A stretch of DNA of 64,000 bases, from assembly GCA_017548125.1 (NCBI GenBank), contig JAFYNK010000021.1, forward strand, positions 41,057 to 105,056. The letters are read 5' to 3'. Under the pieces are notes generated by a model. That model saw only the letters and a list, made by a program, of their open reading frames with translations, had not been told where the DNA came from and searched no databases. A program made the translations under genes and the position numbers. Each line of letters starts with the position of its first letter. The first letter of the stretch is position 1. Below are positions 44,302 through 51,674 of this stretch, one piece after another. Source of the stretch: Bacteroidales bacterium (GTDB lineage: Bacteria > Bacteroidota > Bacteroidia > Bacteroidales > F082).

Positions 44302-44396
44302 AGAGAAGCGGAGTAGGCGAGAAGCAAACGACCGGAGGGAGTGCAAACGCCAAACGCAGCGAAACGAAACGGAGTGATGTTTTTGCGTGAAAATTT

Positions 44397-44435
44397 AAAA
44401 ACCAAAGAATGTCGTATAGATGTTCTTTGGTTTTT
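44397..44435 (+). terminator. Hairpin after the DGR target gene
   Basis: Perfect 13-base arms (AAAAACCAAAGAA and its complement) with a 13-base loop are followed by G and then A-rich sequence. It probably ends or attenuates the target-gene transcript before the HRDC and RT genes; a role in mutagenic homing, as for hairpins near other DGR variable regions, is possible. Confidence 0.75.
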
Positions 44436-44449
44436 GTAAAAAATATAAT

Positions 44450-44899
44450 ATGCAAATAAAATTATTTACAATACCATGCTCAGAATCAAATGAATTGAAT
44501 GAAGAAATGAATAGATTTCTGAGAGGGAATAAAATTGTCAATATAGAAAAACAATTTTATGTTTTGAATAGTGATGCTTATTGGTCGTTCTGTGTTGCAT
44601 ATCTTCCAAATCAAAACATGCCAATTCAAGAGAGAAAAGAAAAAGTGGATTATAAAGAAATTCTTGATGAAAATAGTTTTGCAAGATTTACACAATTACG
44701 TTCAATAAGAAAGGTCTTGGCTGAAAAAGATGCCATACCTGCGTATGCAGTTTTTACCGATGCTGAATTGTCGTTGATATCTCAATTGGATGAGGTGAAT
44801 GAAAATAATGTAAGGAAAATACAAGGCATTGGAGAAAAGAGAATGGAGAAATACGGTAATATCATTTGCGAGATGTTTAATAATGTTGATAATAAGTGA
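44450..44899 (+). CDS. DGR accessory protein with HRDC domain
   Basis: This 149-residue protein has an N-terminal domain of about 75 residues (IKLFTIPCSESNELNEEMNR, QFYVLNSDAYWSFCVAYL) followed by an HRDC domain. The HRDC segment runs from FARFTQLRSIRKVLAEKDAI through AYAVFTDAELSLISQ to VRKIQGIGEKRMEKYG, a helical nucleic-acid-binding fold. HRDC genes replace Avd as the accessory gene in a subset of known DGRs. The ATG at 44450 is preferred because the earlier in-frame ATG at 44420 lies in the terminator hairpin. Its stop overlaps the RT start (GTGA), so the two are translationally coupled. Confidence 0.88.
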   Translation: MQIKLFTIPCSESNELNEEMNRFLRGNKIVNIEKQFYVLNSDAYWSFCVAYLPNQNMPIQERKEKVDYKEILDENSFARFTQLRSIRKVLAEKDAIPAYAVFTDAELSLISQLDEVNENNVRKIQGIGEKRMEKYGNIICEMFNNVDNK

Positions 44900-45891
44900 A
44901 ACGTGTAGGTTTTCTTATAGAAAAGATAGCTGAAAAAGATAATCTGTTGCTAGCGTTCTATAAAGCTAAGCGCGGAAAACAATACAAAAAAGAGGTTATA
45001 TCTTTTGTAGATAATTTAGACTATAATATCGATAAGTTACAGAAAGAAATAATAGAAGGTAAAGTTTCTGTAGGTAAATATCATAGTTTTGTTATTGCAG
45101 ATCCCAAAGTGAGAAATATTTATGCTGCTTCATTTGATGAACGTGTGTTGCATCATGCCATAATGAACGTATGCCATCAGTATTTTGAGAAAACTTTAAT
45201 TTATGATACGTACGCCACAAGGATTGGTAAAGGTGTATATAAAGCTTTGGGTAAAGCTATTTGGGCATCGAAGAAATATAAGTATGTGGCTAAATTAGAT
45301 TTTAGAAAATATTTTGATACGATAGACCATAACGTATTGAAAGAAAAATTGCTCAGGATATTCAAAGATAAATGTCTTCTTGATATTTTCTCACAAATAA
45401 TAGATACTTATTCTGTGAATGAAGATAAAGGAATACCTATTGGCAATTTGACAAGCCAATATTTTGCGAATTATTATTTGTCGTCTTTAGACCATTATGT
45501 GAAAGAAGAATTGCAAATGCCGATTTATATAAGGTATATGGATGATATTCTTATTTTCGATAATGATAAGGAAAAATTGAAAAGAAGTGTTTGCTTGATA
45601 AATAAGTATTCAGCGAAACGGTTAAAACTGACACTAAAGACGCCAATCATTAAACAAACCAGAGAAATGATTTCATTTCTTGGTTATAAAATAGGATGTA
45701 ATATTGTTTTGTTAAATTCCCGTAGCAGAAATCGTTTTTGTAAGAAAATGTTGAGATATGATAAATTGTTGTTGAATGATATATGGAGCGAAAAAGAATA
45801 TCAGTTGCATATTTTGCCGTTGATGTCTTTCGTTAATTATGCATACACAAAGAAAATGCGTAGAAGAATATTGGAAAGGATAAAATCGTAA
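44896..45891 (+). CDS. DGR reverse transcriptase
   Basis: This 331-residue reverse transcriptase copies the template RNA into cDNA with adenine-specific errors. It starts with GTG, overlapping the HRDC stop by four bases. The finger and palm motifs are KLDFRKYFDTIDHN (Asp135), the motif-4 signature IPIGNLTSQ (residues 180-188, the I/V/L-G-x-x-x-S-Q form typical of DGR enzymes rather than the QG of retrons and group II introns), IYIRYMDDILIF (Asp216-Asp217) and ISFLGYKIG. It has no maturase or endonuclease domain. The template repeat begins 4 bases after the stop. It is more AT rich than the target gene. Confidence 0.95.
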   Translation: MKRVGFLIEKIAEKDNLLLAFYKAKRGKQYKKEVISFVDNLDYNIDKLQKEIIEGKVSVGKYHSFVIADPKVRNIYAASFDERVLHHAIMNVCHQYFEKTLIYDTYATRIGKGVYKALGKAIWASKKYKYVAKLDFRKYFDTIDHNVLKEKLLRIFKDKCLLDIFSQIIDTYSVNEDKGIPIGNLTSQYFANYYLSSLDHYVKEELQMPIYIRYMDDILIFDNDKEKLKRSVCLINKYSAKRLKLTLKTPIIKQTREMISFLGYKIGCNIVLLNSRSRNRFCKKMLRYDKLLLNDIWSEKEYQLHILPLMSFVNYAYTKKMRRRILERIKS

Positions 45892-45895
45892 GAAA

Positions 45896-46024
45896 GGCTC
45901 TAACCGCGTGAATCGTGGCGGCAGCTGGAACAACAACGCAAGGAACTGCCGTGTGTCGAATCGTAACAACAACAACCCTGACAACAACAACAACAATTTG
46001 GGGCTGCGCCTCTGCCTTTCACAG
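45896..46024 (+). repeat. DGR template repeat (TR)
   Basis: The 129-base template is dominated by AAC codons. Read in the target frame it would encode GSNRVNRGGSWNNNARNC, RVSNRNNNNP, a run of Asn codons and LGLRLCLS, the normal end of a SUMF1-type DGR protein. Using AAC/AAT at mutable positions means adenine changes rarely make stops. The 3' 28 bases (45997-46024) match the variable region exactly. Confidence 0.95.
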
Positions 46025-46051
46025 CTTAGGATATGATGGATTTCATGTGTT

Positions 46052-46076
46052 AAACAGATTTTATCCTGTTTTTGTA
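46052..46076 (+). terminator. Hairpin after the template repeat
   Basis: AAACAG and CTGTTT flank an 8-base loop and are followed by TTG; it may end the RT-template transcript. Confidence 0.55.
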
Positions 46077-46108
46077 AAAAAACGAAGAGAGCAGATTCAT
46101 CTGTCATT

Positions 46109-46157
46109 AAAAAAGCATTAGTAGATTGTCGGAGACAAATCGAAAGTGCTTTTTTTT
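46109..46157 (+). terminator. Terminator closing the DGR locus
   Basis: AAAAAGCA and TGCTTTTT arms enclose a longer loop that itself contains TTGTC/GACAA; a run of eight T follows. Confidence 0.7.
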
Positions 46158-46185
46158 CTTGTAGAGGACTTGATGAACCCAAAGA

Positions 46186-46330
46186 AAAAAACTTTAGTCT
46201 TTAGTCATTTGTCTTTATTCCCTCTCAACCCTCTAAAAAAATCTTTAGTCTTTTGTCTTTTGCCTTTTGTCTCTAATCCCTCTAGTAAAAAAAATCTTTA
46301 GTCTTTTGTCTTTTGCCTTTAGACTTTTTT
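46186..46330 (+). repeat. TTTAGTCTTTTGTC short-word repeat patch
   Basis: Words such as TTTAGTCTTTAGTC, TTTAGTCTTTTGTC and TTTTGCC repeat at least three times, separated by AACCCTCTAAAAAAA and ATCCCTCTAGTAAAA segments. The patch directly abuts the -7 box of the cobalamin operon. Confidence 0.8.
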
Positions 46331-46338
46331 TATCTTTG
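46331..46338 (+). promoter_or_regulatory. Promoter -7 box of the cobalamin operon
   Basis: TATCTTTG lies directly before the riboswitch, so transcription should start near 46345. Confidence 0.65.
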
Positions 46339-46349
46339 CCGTCGCATAA

Positions 46350-46525
46350 GGAGCTCTTACGAACCAGGCGTTACGAAGAGTGAAAAGGGAATCCGGTGCA
46401 AATCCGGAACAATTCCAGTTGCTGTAAGTCCCACTCCTAAATGAGTTCGTTTGTCGCACTCTTTGCCACTGATAAAGTATCGGGAAGGCGCGACAGATGG
46501 GATAAGTCAGAAGACCTGCCTTGTG
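46350..46525 (+). promoter_or_regulatory. Adenosylcobalamin riboswitch before the B12-uptake genes
   Basis: The conserved B12-riboswitch blocks appear in order: AAGGGAATCCGGTGCAAATC (46385 on), GTAAGTCCCACT, the B12 box core GCCACTGATAA (46465 on) with CGGGAAGGCG, and AGTCAGAAGACCTGCC (46506-46521). It would reduce expression of the downstream uptake genes when cobalamin is plentiful. Confidence 0.95.
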
Positions 46526-46589
46526 ATTTGATGGATTTCCACTTGCTGGAATACGGGTCGAAATCAACTTAAATTTATTACGTTTTTAT

Positions 46590-46735
46590 TGTAAGTCTAA
46601 AAGACAACATGACTACAAGACAACAAGTGCTTTCGGGAACTTGTGGTGTTTAAAGTGCTGTGGTTAGAAACTGAATATGTTGAATTGATGAAGACTCGGT
46701 GTCTTAGTGTCTCAGTGACTTGGTGACTTTGTAAA
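46590..46735 (+). repeat. ACAAGACAAC and CTCGGTGTCTTAG word repeats in the operon leader
   Basis: Two word families follow the riboswitch: AAAGACAACATGACTACAAG with a small hairpin (CAAGTGC..ACTTG), then GAAGACTCGGTGTCTTAGTG with GACTTGGTGAC. They make the leader between promoter and first gene about 500 bases long. Confidence 0.65.
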
Positions 46736-46841
46736 TGTAATTATCTAAGTGATTTCTGACATGTAACTAATTGATGTATGAATGAAAAAAGATAATAACA
46801 TTTTATAAACTAACAAATTATAAACTAACAAAATTAAAGTC

Positions 46842-48845
46842 ATGAAGAAGTTATTTACTCTTTTGGTGGTGGCATTGGTATGTGTATCAATGACCAATTG
46901 TAACAGAAAAATTAAAGATCAACTCGAAGATTTGGACAATCGCGTGACAGCTCTTGAAGATGCCGTGAAGAAAACCAACCAAGACATCTCAGCTTTGCAG
47001 TCGATCGTGAATGCTTTGCAGAATAATCTTTATGTAACTAATGTGATCACTACATCAGACGGTTACACAATTCAGTTTTCTGATGGTACTAGTGCTGTCA
47101 TTTCTAATGGTCATGATGGCGTAAATGCTCCTGTTATTTCAGTGAGACAAGATGTTGACGGTTGTTATTATTGGACTCTCGATGGCGAATGGCTTATCGT
47201 TGACGGCAACAAGGTTCGCGCAACAGGTAAGGATGGAATTGACGGAACTAATGGCACTAACGGTATTGATGGCGTTGATGGAATTGACGGTGTGTCTCCT
47301 CAAGTACGTATCAATGAAGATACTAAAGAATGGGAAATATCTGTTGACGGCGGAATTACTTGGGTTCCAACTGGCGTAATTGCTGAAGGTCAAGACGGTA
47401 CCAATGGAACCAACGGAACAAATGGAACCAATGGTACAACTCCTCAAATCTCTATCAAGAAAGACGTTGACGGTAACTATTACTGGACTCTCGACGGAGA
47501 ATGGATTATTGTAGATGGTGCAAAGGTGCGTGCTAATGGTTTTGACGGCGGCAGTGGTTCTAACGGCATCGCTCCTCAAATCCGCATCAATCTTGAGACA
47601 TACGAATGGGAAGTGTCAACCGACGGTGGTCTGACTTGGACATCTACAGGCGTTAAGGCTCAAGGTGCTGACGGCGACTCTTTCTTCCAAAATGTCGATG
47701 CTTCAAACCCAGATTACGTCATTGTAACTATGGCTGACGGCAGTGTGATTCTCCTCGCTCGTTACGGTGGTTCTGCTCCAATGTTCGTCATTGTAAACGC
47801 TCCTGAACTCGTACAGCTCGAATATGGCACAAGCGTGTCGTACGATGTTGAGGCAGAGAATATCGTTGAATATCTTATCAACGTTCCTCTAGGATGGAAG
47901 GCTGAATATGAAAATGACGCTCTTACTATCACAGCTCCTGCTAAAGATATGTGTCACTACGATAAAGAAGGCAAGATTGCTATCACCGTTATCTCTGAAG
48001 CTGGCATGACTTCTATCGTGAAGATAAATGTATTCGCTGGAGAATGGATTCAGGAAATTGAAATAAGAACATTGACATTTGAAGACGCTGACGCTAAATT
48101 CTCTCCTTACGAATTGAGTTATTGCGGCGCATATATCAGCACATGGAGCGACCTCATCGCTCAAGACCAATATATGGATAATCTCATCTACGACATGAGC
48201 GGCAGCGAACCTTACTACTGGTACGATGAAAACAATACAGAACTTTTCCACGCTTTCCCATATAACTATTATTCTTATGCTTACTGGGGAGGCGGTCAGG
48301 CAGTTTCAAACTACGCTAATTTAGATTATGAAACATACGGTGATTTCAATAACCAGCTTACAGTAATAGGTGAAGAAGGCGCTGGCGGTCATGGTGGCTC
48401 ATCTAACTTCTGCATGCACTTCGGTTATGCTGACGACTCAGGCTATAACGGTACAGAAGAGCTTCCTTCATTTATGTTTGGCGACGGTCAAGAAAGAGTC
48501 ATCGACCATATCTATATCAATAACTCTACATACGCCTTGAACTGCTATATTAATGGTAACGGTTTGACAGAACCAGTCGGTGCTAACGACAAGGCATGGA
48601 TAATCGCTAAAGGCTTTAATGAAAACGACGAACAAGTTTCAGAATCAATATTCTATCTCGTTGACGGTCCAGACAACATCGTTACAGAATGGACAAAATG
48701 GGATTTGACATCACTCGGAAAAGTATGGAGAGTTGAGTTTAACATGGCTGGTACTAACGACAACGGTTACGGTTTCTCACAACCTGCTTACTTTGCTTAC
48801 GACGACGTAGCTGTACAATTTGAAGGTGAAACAGTCTTTAGATAA
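46842..48845 (+). CDS. DUF4465 lipoprotein with collagen-like segments, B12 locus
   Basis: This 667-residue lipoprotein (SMTNCNRK) has a short coiled coil (DLDNRVTALEDAVKKTNQDI). Repeated modules of about 80 residues follow (YYWTLDGEWLIVDG and WEISVDGGITWVPTGV), separated by Gly-x-Asn/Asp linkers such as GTNGTNGIDGVDGIDG. An Ig-like segment comes next, and the last 250 residues resemble DUF4465 (LTFEDADAKFSPYELSYCGA to YFAYDDVAVQFEG). DUF4465 proteins in Bacteroidota cobalamin loci have been reported as surface B12-binding lipoproteins (BtuH type); assignment here rests on context plus the domain. It is the first gene after the riboswitch. Confidence 0.8.
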   Translation: MKKLFTLLVVALVCVSMTNCNRKIKDQLEDLDNRVTALEDAVKKTNQDISALQSIVNALQNNLYVTNVITTSDGYTIQFSDGTSAVISNGHDGVNAPVISVRQDVDGCYYWTLDGEWLIVDGNKVRATGKDGIDGTNGTNGIDGVDGIDGVSPQVRINEDTKEWEISVDGGITWVPTGVIAEGQDGTNGTNGTNGTNGTTPQISIKKDVDGNYYWTLDGEWIIVDGAKVRANGFDGGSGSNGIAPQIRINLETYEWEVSTDGGLTWTSTGVKAQGADGDSFFQNVDASNPDYVIVTMADGSVILLARYGGSAPMFVIVNAPELVQLEYGTSVSYDVEAENIVEYLINVPLGWKAEYENDALTITAPAKDMCHYDKEGKIAITVISEAGMTSIVKINVFAGEWIQEIEIRTLTFEDADAKFSPYELSYCGAYISTWSDLIAQDQYMDNLIYDMSGSEPYYWYDENNTELFHAFPYNYYSYAYWGGGQAVSNYANLDYETYGDFNNQLTVIGEEGAGGHGGSSNFCMHFGYADDSGYNGTEELPSFMFGDGQERVIDHIYINNSTYALNCYINGNGLTEPVGANDKAWIIAKGFNENDEQVSESIFYLVDGPDNIVTEWTKWDLTSLGKVWRVEFNMAGTNDNGYGFSQPAYFAYDDVAVQFEGETVFR

Positions 48846-48851
48846 TCCGTG

Positions 48852-50564
48852 ATGAGAAAAGGTTTAGTTAAAATATGGTTACTCATTCTTGTTGTTATTC
48901 TTTCGGCTTGTAACATTGACGAGGAGTTTTTTGCTCCAGAGATTATACTCGATAGCGAAACAGGCATTTACACCGTAAAATACGGTCGTGAGATAGTCAT
49001 AGCACCAAATTACAAGAACGCTGAGAATGCAACGTATTGTTGGACAATGGATGGTGAAGTACTCGCTACTTCACCAACATTGTCTTTTTTACATGAAGAA
49101 GTGGGTGAATATTATATCACGATAAAAGTCACTACAGAACACGGCTCCGACGAAGAAGAGATTCGTGTAGATGTGGTTGAACTGGAGATACCGACGGTAA
49201 GCATCGCAGGTAATAAGAAGATGACGGTCACCGTCGGTGCAGAAGTGATACTTAACGCTGCTGTACGTGAGACGTCGCTTCCAACGAAATTCAAGTGGAC
49301 TGTCAATGACGTAATCGTCGGCAATGACCTTAATTATGTTTTTATTGCTAAAGAAACCGGTAATTATATAGTAAAAGCTCTTGCAACTAACGACGATGGT
49401 TCTCATAGCGATATGGTTGAAATAGACGTCCTTAATCCTGAAGACATTCCTTTCACATGGGATTTTGAAAAGTATTCTTATCATACTGTTGAAGGAAGAA
49501 GACTGCTCATCAAACCTCTTGACAATGGTTTTGAACATAATGTGAAATACACATGGAATGTCGTTGAAGATGAATCTATGACAGGCGATGGTTCTGAATT
49601 TGTCTTCATCGCTGATAACTCTGGCGTGTATAATATCACCGCAGTCGCTACATCGATGACAGGCGAAGATGAGATAAGCATCACTCGTAACTTTGTGGTT
49701 ACGGTATATGATGAAAAGGAATTTTATCGTCCTAAAAATGGAGCATCGCAAGCAAGTTGGAACAGAGTGTTTGAATATACGCCGGCGCCGGGACAGTTCA
49801 TCAACGAGCTGAAGACAGGAGGTTTCGATGGTTCTCAGATAAATCCAGAAGCAGCTATAGAATACGCTGCAGAACGTCTCGAAAATGAGAACTGGGTCTC
49901 ACTGGGAGGATTCGGAGGATATATAGTCGTTGGTTTCGACCATAGCATAGACAAGTCTCGTTCTTACGACTTGGGTGTCGTCGGTAATGCCTTCGACGGT
50001 TCTTCGGAACCTGGTGTGGTTTGGGTCATGCAGGATGAAAACGGCAACGGATTCCCTGACGATACATGGTATGAACTGGCAGGTTCTGAACATGGTAAGT
50101 TTGAGACTTACAGAGATTACGCCGTGACATATTATCGTCCTACAGGAACAGGAATGCCAGTTCAATGGACCGACAATTACGGCGGTAGCGGTGAAGTGGA
50201 TTACCTTGCTCAATACCACAATCAGGATTATTATTATCCTCTATGGATAGGAGCTGATTCATACACCTTGAAAGGAACACGCCTCGAAGCTCGTAACTAC
50301 GACCAGTCTGGAAACGGAACTTACTGGATTAACGCTCATTACGACTGGGGTTATGTCGATAACTTCAGTCCGTCGGATTTTAATTCATCAGATAAGGCTA
50401 ACCTTTTCAGAATCTCCAATGCCGTAGATTATGAAGGCAATCCGGTGAATTTGTCTCATATAGATTTCGTTAAGGTTCAATGTGCAGTCAATGCCAAGAG
50501 CGGTTGGTTGGGAGAATTATCAACCGAAGTCTGCGGATTTTATGATTGTTCTTTAAAACGATGA
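48852..50564 (+). CDS. Surface lipoprotein with PKD-like domains, B12 locus
   Basis: This 570-residue lipoprotein (ILSACNIDEE) has three Ig/PKD-like domains in residues 30-300 (YCWTMDGEVLATSPTLSF, KFKWTVNDVIVGNDLNYVF, KYTWNVVEDESMTGDGSEF). A C-terminal domain of about 270 residues follows (WVSLGGFGGYIVVGFDH, VVWVMQDENGNGFPDDTWYE, FVKVQCAVNAKSGWLGELS). This architecture recurs beside BtuB/BtuG in Bacteroidota cobalamin operons and probably helps capture corrinoids at the cell surface, but the activity is not proven. The ATG at 48852 follows 6 bases after the DUF4465 stop; the next gene begins 3 bases after its end. Confidence 0.82.
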   Translation: MRKGLVKIWLLILVVILSACNIDEEFFAPEIILDSETGIYTVKYGREIVIAPNYKNAENATYCWTMDGEVLATSPTLSFLHEEVGEYYITIKVTTEHGSDEEEIRVDVVELEIPTVSIAGNKKMTVTVGAEVILNAAVRETSLPTKFKWTVNDVIVGNDLNYVFIAKETGNYIVKALATNDDGSHSDMVEIDVLNPEDIPFTWDFEKYSYHTVEGRRLLIKPLDNGFEHNVKYTWNVVEDESMTGDGSEFVFIADNSGVYNITAVATSMTGEDEISITRNFVVTVYDEKEFYRPKNGASQASWNRVFEYTPAPGQFINELKTGGFDGSQINPEAAIEYAAERLENENWVSLGGFGGYIVVGFDHSIDKSRSYDLGVVGNAFDGSSEPGVVWVMQDENGNGFPDDTWYELAGSEHGKFETYRDYAVTYYRPTGTGMPVQWTDNYGGSGEVDYLAQYHNQDYYYPLWIGADSYTLKGTRLEARNYDQSGNGTYWINAHYDWGYVDNFSPSDFNSSDKANLFRISNAVDYEGNPVNLSHIDFVKVQCAVNAKSGWLGELSTEVCGFYDCSLKR

Positions 50565-50567
50565 ATT

Positions 50568-51674
50568 ATGATTAAAAGTCTAAAGTTAAAAGTCGAAAGA
50601 CTAAAGTCATTATCCAAAATACTTTTGCCTTTAGTCTTTTGCCTTTTGTCATTACTCTCATGCATGGAATGGGACTACGGTCTTGAAGAGGAATTCAATA
50701 CTTCGACTTCTGGCGATGGTCTGTTCATCTGTAATGAAGGTAACTTCCAATATGGCAATGCTACTTTGTCTTATTATAATCCAGAGACGAAAGTGGTGGA
50801 GAATGAGGTGTTCTATCGTGCCAATGCGATGAAACTCGGCGATGTGGCGCAGTCGATGATAATACGTGACGGCATCGGTTGGGTTGTGGTGAATAACTCA
50901 CATGTGGTGTTCGCTATCGACATAAACACTTTCAAGGAGGTCGGCCGTATCACTAATTTCACTTCTCCACGTTACATGCATTTCATCTCTGACGAGAAGG
51001 CGTACGTTACGCAGATTTGGGATAACCGTATCTTCATCGTAAATCCTAAGCGTTATGAAATTACAGGATATATCGACATTCCTGATATGACTATGGAGAG
51101 TGGCTCGACGGAGCAGATGGTTCAGTATGGAAAATATGTCTATGTCAACTGCTGGTCATACCAGAACCGTATCTTGAAAATAGATACTGAGACTGATGAA
51201 GTGGTCGATGAACTCGTAGTCGGAATCCAGCCGACATCTCTGGTGATGGACTGTAACAATAAGTTATGGACTGTGACCGACGGCGGTTATGAAGGCTCGC
51301 CATACGGTCACGAAGCGCCATCGTTATATCGCATCGATGCCGAGACATTCACTATTGAGAAACAGTTTGAGTTTAAGTTCGGGGATGCGCCTTCTGAGGT
51401 GCAACTCAACGGAACGAAAGATAAAATCTATTGGATTAACGATGACATCTGGGAGATGGATGTCACCGCCGATCGCGTGCCTGTACGTCCGTTTCTGCCT
51501 TATGACGGAACGATATATTACGGACTGACGGTGTGTCCTCGCACTGGCGACGTCTATATAGCAGACGCCATCGACTATGTACAGCAGGGAATGGTATATC
51601 GTTATTCTAAAGACAGAATGCTGCTCGACGAGTTTTATGTCGGTATCATACCAGGTGCTTTTTGTTGGAAATGA
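50568..51674 (+). CDS. btuG: BtuG-like beta-propeller lipoprotein (surface cobalamin binding)
   Basis: This 368-residue lipoprotein (lipid Cys about residue 32, LLSC) is predicted to fold into a seven-bladed propeller of the YncE/DUF5074 type. Blades include GLFICNEGNFQYGNATLSYY, AQSMIIRDGIGWVVVNNSHV, YVNCWSYQNRILKID and LVVGIQPTSLVMDCNNKLW. Proteins of this kind (BtuG) bind B12 with very high affinity above BtuB. The signal peptide (MIKSLKLKVERLKSLSKIL and on) is encoded by the AAAGTC/GCCTTTTGTC palindromic word repeat found in several spacers here. Its stop overlaps the receptor start by four bases. Confidence 0.88.
   Translation: MIKSLKLKVERLKSLSKILLPLVFCLLSLLSCMEWDYGLEEEFNTSTSGDGLFICNEGNFQYGNATLSYYNPETKVVENEVFYRANAMKLGDVAQSMIIRDGIGWVVVNNSHVVFAIDINTFKEVGRITNFTSPRYMHFISDEKAYVTQIWDNRIFIVNPKRYEITGYIDIPDMTMESGSTEQMVQYGKYVYVNCWSYQNRILKIDTETDEVVDELVVGIQPTSLVMDCNNKLWTVTDGGYEGSPYGHEAPSLYRIDAETFTIEKQFEFKFGDAPSEVQLNGTKDKIYWINDDIWEMDVTADRVPVRPFLPYDGTIYYGLTVCPRTGDVYIADAIDYVQQGMVYRYSKDRMLLDEFYVGIIPGAFCWK
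50572..50645 (+). repeat. Palindromic word repeat forming the BtuG-like signal peptide
   Basis: The left arm is made of AAAGTCTAAAGTTAAAAGTC-type words and the right arm of TTTGCCTTTAGTCTTTTGCC, so the two can pair. The same words occur at 46.2, 54.4, 61.0 and 62.1 kb outside genes. Confidence 0.8.

Noticed and set aside
44896-45891. RT as part of a retron or group II intron
   Set aside because: There is no msr/msd-like inverted repeat, no maturase or endonuclease domain and no intron domain V; a template/variable repeat pair with adenine-specific changes is present.
45915-46121. Threonine-rich open frame over the template repeat
   Set aside because: It is the AAC-rich template read in another frame (AC-A codons giving Thr); it has no start context.
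46319-46567. Minus-strand open frame across the cobalamin riboswitch
   Set aside because: The DNA is explained by conserved riboswitch elements on the plus strand.
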